In this document: in pieces, positions 36,301 through 45,300 of the stretch
Layout of the letters: each line of letters starts with the position of its first letter
How positions within the stretch are numbered: position 1 is the stretch's first letter
DNA from: Chitinophaga pinensis DSM 2588
GTDB taxonomy: Bacteria; Bacteroidota; Bacteroidia; Chitinophagales; Chitinophagaceae
Assembly: GCF_000024005.1 (NCBI RefSeq)
Contig: NC_013132.1
Location: 6,442,001-6,506,000, forward strand
Length of the DNA: 64,000 nucleotides
Direction: 5' to 3'
Position numbers and translations under genes: made by a program
The notes under the pieces: generated by a model
What the model saw: only the letters and a program-made list of their open reading frames with translations
Told to the model about the DNA's origin: nothing
The model's database searches: none

Positions 36301-39300
36301 GTTAGCCGCAGATAATATTTCCTGATATCCAACACCCTCTTCTTCCCTGATCACGGTCCGCAACACCTCATGTCGCTCAAGGATAGAACGGAAAGAACTT
36401 GACAGGGCATCCCGGTCCAGCTCCCCTTCCAGGCGGAAGACCCACGGCATGTGGTATTGCAGACTGCCCTGAAGACGGTCGATGAACCATAAGCGCTCCT
36501 GTGCAAAGGATAAAGGAATACGACCAGGACGCTCCACTACCTGTAAGGCGGGCAGCGTTGGCACAGAGGACAGTGCAGACAACCGGGTAGCAAGCCCTTC
36601 TATCGTCGGGTTATCAAAGATCTCACGGATACCTACTTCACATGATAACGCTTTACGGATGGCAGATATCACCCGGATCGCCAGCAAGGAGTGACCTCCC
36701 AGTTCAAAGAAATTGTCATTTATGCCCAGACCAGATACATCCAGCAGCTCTTCCCAGATGGCTGCCAGCTGACGCTCCAACTCTGTACGCGGTGCAATAT
36801 GACTATCACCAGTCGTTATTGCCACATCCAGCAACGATAACTGCACCCGATCTACCTTTCCGTTCCTGGTCAGCGGTAATTGCTCCAGCACGACCACATG
36901 AGCCGGTACCATATGCTCCGGCAAATGACTGCGCAGATATGATAACAGTTCCGCCTTATCCGGTGTACCTGTCACATACGCGATCAGCTGTTTATTGCCC
37001 GCCGCATCTTCATGCACCACTACCACACAGGCTGATACACCAGCACCTGCTGACAATACCACTTCTATTTCTCCCGGTTCTATGCGATAACCGCGGATCT
37101 TCACCTGGTTGTCGGAACGACCAAGAAAAGCAATTGTGCCATCTGGCAGCCAGCGCCCAAGATCTCCTGTACGATAAAGACGACTTCCGGGTAATCCACT
37201 GAACGGATCTGCTATAAATTTCTCTGCCGTCTGTTTTATATCATGATGGTAACCATCACTCACACCGGCTCCCCCTACATACAATTCTCCACGGACCCCT
37301 ATACCACATAAACTACCATATTCATCCAGGATGTAAGCCGTACGGTGATCCAGCGGACGGCCTATCGGTATAGGACGGTCCGATGCTACTTCCTCTATCC
37401 GGTAGCTCAATGAAAACGTCGTATTCTCTGTTGGGCCATATCCGTTGATGATGGTCAGATCCGGATAAGCAGATCTCACTTTCGCGATGTGTATGATTGA
37501 TAATTTATCCCCACCTACAAGGATTGTCTTTAATCCTTTAAATAAATCCAAGTCTGCCTCTACCAGCTGATTGAACCAGCCGGCGGTGAACCACATCATC
37601 GTTATGCTATGACGCCGGATTGCTGACTTCAGTAATATTACATCCAAAAGCACCTCTTCACTACACAATACCAATCGTCCGCCATTCAGCAGCATGCCCC
37701 AGTATTCGAATGTAGACGCGTCAAAGGATGGAGAACCTGTTGACAATATTGTTTCTTCTTCCGAAAGGCTTACATAACCCACATTTCTGACAAGACTTGT
37801 CACATTACGGTGTGTTACCTTCACTCCTTTTGGAACGCCGGTTGAACCGGAGGTGTACATTACATAAGCGATCGAATCGGCCCGCTGTACAACTGGCAAA
37901 CCCGTCACGGCATAATCGGACTGCAGCAACGGTAATAGCTGGTCTTCCGTCAGTACGATGCGCAGCTCACTGTCTGAAAACATATAGGCACGACGTTCTT
38001 CCGGATAGGATGGGTCTACCGGCACATAAACGCCGCCCGCCTTCACGATGCCCAGCATACCTATGATCAGCAAGGCACTTCGCTCCATGCTCAGACCCAC
38101 CGCCTCACCAGACTGTACACCCTGTGATAACAGATAATGTCCGACCTGGTTACTACGTTCGTCCAGTTCCCGATAACTCATCCGCTCTTCTTCAAATTCA
38201 AGGGCTATTGCATCCGGATGCGCACATACCTGTGCCGAAAACAGGGTTATTAATGTCTCCTCAGCGTCGTATGAAGCGCTCCGGTCATTAAAGGTATCCA
38301 ACAGCAACACTGATTCCTCCTCACCCAGCATATTCAACTGCGCTACCGGTGTGGTAATATCTGACAATACAGCTTCCAGTAACTCCTCATAATGATGCAG
38401 CAAACCATGCATCGTCTCCGCACGGTAAAGATCACTTTTATAAACAAGGCTCAGGTGAAGGCCATAGGATGATTCTGTTACATTCAGCATTAGCTCAAAT
38501 TCTGAGGTAATGTTACCTGTAGATAGTCCATGTAATTGCAGATCACCCAGGTCCAGCGCACCACTTTCAGGTGCATTCTGTAACACCAGTACGGCCTGGA
38601 ATAAAGCATTCCGGCTTCGGTCACGGGACAGGCCCAGCACTTCTACTACCTTTTCAAATGGTACGTCCTGATGTGCATAGGCTGCCAGGGTGGTTTCCTT
38701 TACCTGCTGAAGGAAACTCACAAATGAAGGATTCCCTTCCAGATCACTACGCAGGGCTAACATGTTAACAAAAAAGCCGATCAGGCCTTCTACTTCCTGC
38801 TGATGACGACCTGCAATAGAGCTGCCTACACAGATGTCGGTCTGACCACTGTAACGGTATAACAATACCTTAAACACGCCCTGTAATAACATAAACAGGG
38901 TTACGCCCTCCCGCTGGCACAACGCATCCAGCCGGTCAGCCTGTAAACGGCTGATCGTTTTAGATACCATTCCGCCACGAATGCTCTGTTCCGCAGGGCG
39001 TACATAGTCCGTCGGCAGTTCCAGCACAGGTACGCCGGCAAGATGTGTCGCCCAGTAAGAAAGACGGTCCGATAAGGTATCACCTGACAACCAGGATCGC
39101 TGCCAGATGGCATAATCCGCATATTGCACAGGTAAAACCGGTAATACGGGTTGCGCTCCTTCCCGGATACTGCGGTAAAGCTCTACCAGTTCTCCTACCA
39201 GCAGACCGATTGACCATCCGTCAAAAGCAATATGGTGTAATAATATGATTAGTACGTGTGATGTCGGTGACTGATGGACCAGCGTAACACGCAGCATATA

Positions 39301-42300
39301 ATCTGAAGAAAGGTCGAATGGATGTAGTGTCTGTGACGCGATAAAGGAAGAGAGATCCTCCCCTCCCACGAGCAATGCCGTTTCCTCTTCATATCGGAGA
39401 CACCAGCCGGAGACAGGCAACAATTCCTGAAATCCAACACCTTCTTCTTCTCTGATCACTGTCCGCAACACCTCATGTCGCTGAAGAATTGCCCGGAAGG
39501 ATGCTTCCAATGCATCTTTATCCAGTTCTCCTTCCAGGCGGAAAGCCGAAGGCATGTGATACTGTAGACTACCTTGCAGCCGATCAATAAACCATAAACG
39601 CTCCTGTGAGAAAGATAAGGGAACACGGGCAGGACGTTCTGTCATTTGTAATGCAGGAAGGACAGCTGTTGAAGATAGTTTTGCCAGACTTCCGGCCAGA
39701 CCTTCTATTGTCGGATTATCAAATATCTCACGGATGCCGACCTCACAGGACAGTTCCTTACGAATGGCAGATATCACACGGATGGCCAGCAATGAGTGTC
39801 CTCCTGATTCGAAAAAATTATCGTTAACACCTATACCTGATATTCCTAACAGTTCTTCCCATATAGTGGTCAGTTTTGTTTCCAGCTCATTGCGCGGAGC
39901 AACATAGGCATTCGATGTTTCCAGCTGAATGTCCAGCAAAGACAATTGCCGGCGATCCACTTTACCATTAGGCGTCAGTGGTAATTCTTCCAGCGGCACC
40001 AATACTGTCGGTACCATATAGTCCGGCAACGTATTCTTCAATGCAGTTAGCAATGCCGGCTTATCTAATTCTCCATCGGGAACGAGATACGCGATCAGTT
40101 GTTTATCACCTTCACCCGTGGCCTTTAAGATGACAGCTACCTGTTTCACACCTGTACAGGACAACATCACGTTCTCTATCTCACCCGGTTCGATACGATA
40201 ACCACGGACCTTCACCTGTTCATCGGCCCGACCGATGAATTCTATCTCTCCGTCTGAACGCCAGCGACCTATATCTCCTGTCCGGTACCAAACACCTCCA
40301 TCTGGGAACCTCACGTACTTAACAGATGTCAAGGCAGGATTATTAATATAGCCTAACGATACTCCTGCACCTCCAATGTATAACTCTCCCCGCACGCCAA
40401 CCGGAACAGCACGACCATGATCATCCAAAATACGGATCTCCGTATTACAAAGCGGATGACCTATCGGTATATCTACTCCATCTATTTCATCTATCTCATA
40501 ACAACTTGCATATACTGTCGTCTCGGTTGGACCATACACATGTAGTAACTTACCTTTTCCTAACACAGACAACGCGGACCGCACATGACCCACTGACACC
40601 TTTTCTCCCCCAAACAGCATTTTTCGTAATAAAGCCAGACCTGACACATCATAATCTACGAAGGCATTGAACAGCGCCGTTGTCAGAAAACTCACACTCA
40701 CTCCTTCCTTACGGATCAGGTAAGACAGCGCACCTGCATCGGCAGCAGCTGGTTCCGCTATCAGTAATAAACGGGCACCATGTAACAAGCTACTATAGAT
40801 CTCATATGTGGAGCCGTCAAACGCATAGTTAGACCACTGTAAGACACAGTCTTCCCCGTGTATAGCGATCGGACCTTTGTCATATACCAGTTTCAAGATA
40901 TTACGCTGGCTCACAAGAATTCCTTTCGGATGACCGGATGTGCCTGAGGTGTACATCACATAAGCGCCCTCATCTACAGACCGCGATATCGCCGGTCGCT
41001 GAACGGGATAGTCCACGCAGTCTGCTACTTTTATCAGCTCCATCCCTGTCAGTCCTGACAAAGACAACAACTCCTCTTCGGTATACACCAGATGTGACAA
41101 ACCCGCATCCTGACTGATATAATGAAGACGTGAAGGGGGATAATCAATATTCAACGGCACATATACACCACCCGCTTTTAAAATACCAAACATCCCGATG
41201 ATCATATCAAAACCACGGTAGGATAACAAACCTACCTGTACACCAGGTGTGACGCCAGTTGCAATTAGTTTATGGGCCAGCTGATTACTACGCACTTCCA
41301 GTGTTTCATAGCTTAATGTCTGCTCACCATATATCAGGGCTATAGACGATGTTTTTATCGATGCCTGTCTATCAAACAGTTCCATCAAGGTCTGGTCTGA
41401 AGGATATGGCGCTTCAGTTCTATTGAAGGTTTGTAACAACATTTCTTCTTCTGCAGCGCCCAGCATATTCAATTGCGATACCGGTGTGGTAATATCTGAC
41501 AATACAGCCTCCAGTAATTCCTCGTAATGATGCAGCAAACCATGCATCGTCTCTGCACGGTAAAGATCACTTTTGTATACAAGACTCAGGTGAAGACCAT
41601 AAGACGATTCTGTTACATTCAGCATCAGCTCATATTCTGAGGTGATATTGCCTGTGGATAACCCATGCAACTGCAAGTCTCCCAGATCCAGCGCACCACT
41701 TTCAGGCGCATTCTGTAATATCAGCACGGCCTGGAATAAAGCATTCCGGCTTCGGTCGCGGGACAGGCCCAGCACTTCTACTACCTTTTCAAATGGTACG
41801 TCCTGATGTGCATAGGCTGCCAGGGTGGTTTCCTTTACCTGTTGAAGGAAACTGGCAAATGAAGGGTTCCCTTCCAGATCACTACGCAGGGCAAGCATGT
41901 TGACAAAAAAACCGATCAGGCCTTCTACTTCCTGCTGATGACGACCTGCAATAGAGCTACCTATACAGATGTCGGTCTGACCACTGTAACGGTATAACAA
42001 TACCTTAAACACGCCCTGTAATAACATAAACAGGGTTACACCCTCCCGTTGACACAACGCATCCAGTCGGTCAGCCTGCAAACGGCTGATCGTTTTAGAT
42101 ACCATTCCGCCACGAATACTCTGCTCCAGGGGACGTACATAGTCCGTTGGCAATTCCAGCACGGGTACGCCGGCAAGATGTGTCGCCCAGTAAGAAAGAC
42201 GGTCCGATAAGGTATCACCTGACAACCAGGATCGCTGCCAGATGGCATAATCCGCATATTGTACAGGTAAAACCGGCAATACAGGACGCCCGCCTTCCCG

Positions 42301-45300
42301 GATGCTGCGGTATAATTCTACGAGCTCTCCTACAAGCAAACCGATTGACCATCCGTCAAAAGCGATATGATGCAATAAGATGATTAGTACGTGTGATGTC
42401 GGTGATTGATGGACCAGCGTAACACGCAGCATATAATCCGATGAAAGGTTGAATGGGTGTTCTATCTGTGATGCAATAAAAGAAGACAGGTCACCATTTC
42501 CTGTGAGCAATGTGGATTCTTCTTCATATCGGAGATTCCAGCCAGTAGTTGGTAATAACTCCTGATAACCGACCCCTTCTTCTTCCCGGATCACTGTTCG
42601 TAATACTTCATGCCGTTTTAAAATGGACCTGAAAGAAACCTCCAGCGCATGACAATCCAGACTTCCTTCCATACGGAATACCCAGGGCATATGATATTGT
42701 TCACTCCCCTGTAGCCGGTCGATAAACCACAAACGTTCCTGTGCGAAAGACAATGGAACACGTTTCGGGCGTTCGACGGCACGTAAAACAGGTACTGAAG
42801 ATGTTGACGACATACCTGCTATCCGCTCTCCCAGTGAGGCAATATCCGGATGATCAAAAATGTCTCTTATACCAATTTCACAGGCCAGTTCTTTCCGAAT
42901 CGCAGATACCACGCGAATAGCTAATAAGGAATGCCCTCCAAGCTCGAAAAAATTATCATAAATACTGATATTGGACAAACCCAACAACTCACTCCATATT
43001 CTGGCCAGGACCGTCTCATTACCATTACGCGGGGCAGTATATACAGTAGTTTCATCCTTGTCTGGCTGCATCAATGCCAGTAACTTACGGTTTACCTTTC
43101 CATTAGCAGTCAATGGTAATACGTCGAGCGCAATTATTTGTCCTGGCAACATATAGGAGGGCAGAAAACCTGCAGCCTGTGACAATATTGTTTCTTTATC
43201 AAACGGCCCGGAAACTACCACATATGCGACCAGCTGCTTATTTTCTTTATCATCCTCTCTGAGCACTACCGCGGCTTCCTTTACAACTGACAGTTGACAT
43301 AGTACGCTTTCAATTTCCCCAGGCTCTATGCGATAGCCCCTCAATTTGAGCTGGTCATCACATCTGCCGATAAACTCAATATTTCCATCCGGCAACCATT
43401 TTGCCAGGTCACCGGTTTTATATATCCTCTCTTCCGGCATATTATCGAAGGGATTGATAACAAATTTCTCGACTGTCAGGGGCTGCTGATTCAGATATCC
43501 CCTTGCGACCTGATCACCACCCAACCATAATTCTCCTGTAACGCCCGGTGGTACCAGGCGGCCGGAGTTGTCCACGATGTAGGCATTAATATTGGTCAGC
43601 GGCTTGCCGATTGGCAACGATGATTGAAAGAAAGGGGTTCCTTTCTTCAGATGATACATTATCGAAGTAACCGTTGTTTCTGTAGGTCCATACTCATTGT
43701 AAAAATCTGCATAGGCACTCCAGCGCCTTGCCAACTCTGCACTGCAACTATCACCTCCCGCAATAACCCGGCGTAAGCCTCCATATGAACCTGCCCTGAT
43801 CGTACTCAGAAAGCCCGGAGTGGCGTGTAAATGAGTAACACGCCGGTTCAACAGAAAACGTTCAAACTTTTCACTATCCAGGCGGTCTGTCGCGGCTAAA
43901 AGGATCAACGTCGCCCCATTCAGTAAAGCAAGAAAAATCTGCTCTACCGACGCGTCAAAACTGTAATTGGAAAACTGGAGAATCTTTTCCTGTTGATCAA
44001 TACCGAATTTTTTCGCCTGACCTGTAATAAGTTGTACTACAGACTGATGCGCTACCATAACTCCTTTAGGACGTCCCGTAGATCCGGAGGTATATATCAC
44101 ATAACACAGATCATCTGCAGAGAGGGCTACAGCAGGGCGTGAAGAAGGCATAACCGACATCAGCATATCTTGACTATCAGTATATAGTATCTCAACATCA
44201 GCGCCTGCGTTCTCTTTTATCAGTTCTTCGTAAACCGTAGAGGAAATAACTGCACGGCACTTACAATCTGCCAGTATATATTGTAGTCTATCCACAGGAC
44301 AGTTATGTTCCAGTGGCACATACGCGGCTCCCGATTTTAATATACCAAGGATACTTACAATCATATCCGGAGAATTCTCCAGATATATTGCCACCATACT
44401 ATCAACGCCTATTCCTTTTACCCTGAGATAGTTTGCAAGCTGGTTACTACGCTCCTCAAGCTGTTGATATGACAAGGTAGTATCTTCAAATACCAACGCC
44501 GCTGCTTCGGGATTTCTGTCCACCTGCTCTTCAAATAGTTCTACCAGCGTTCTGTGCTTATTATCATCAAAAGACCGTGCATTAAACACATGCAACAGCT
44601 GATATTTCTCCCTTTCCGTCAAGATCTGAATGTCATCTACCTTACCATGCACTTTTGTGAGTATCTGCTGCAAGACATAATCAAAATGATCACGTATCTG
44701 TAATGCATATTCACTCCTAAGCAACGCAGCATTATATTTAAAATGAATATGGATTTCATCACTGGCATTAATACCAATACTAAATGGGTAGTTATCCCGT
44801 TCGAAAGAACTGACATTTTCCACTTGCAGCGACCATTTCCTGGAAGCGACAACCTTACTGACAGGATAATTCTGATATACCAGGATATTATCAAAAAGTT
44901 CTCCTCTGATCTGTGCCCACGATTGAATATCATTTAACCCGTTGTATTGAAACGTGGTCGTGTTTAACTGTGATTGATGCAGCTGTCTTAACCATTCAGT
45001 AATAAGCTGGTCTTTCTTTAATATTGAGCGAAGTGGCAGCGTATTAATATAAAGCCCTACACGGCGTTCAATATTGTCAAGATCCGCAGGCCGGCCTGAT
45101 ACAATGACACCATACAAAATGTCATCTTTACCGGTATACTGATGCAGCAAATATGACCATATGCCCTGCATGATGGTATTAGGAGTGATCCTCTGCTGTT
45201 GTGCGTACTTTTCTACAACAGCGGTCATCTCCTTATCCAATTTCAGCGTAACCGATTTATATATACCACCGCCTCTATTCCTTTCAGCAGCAGCACTGAT

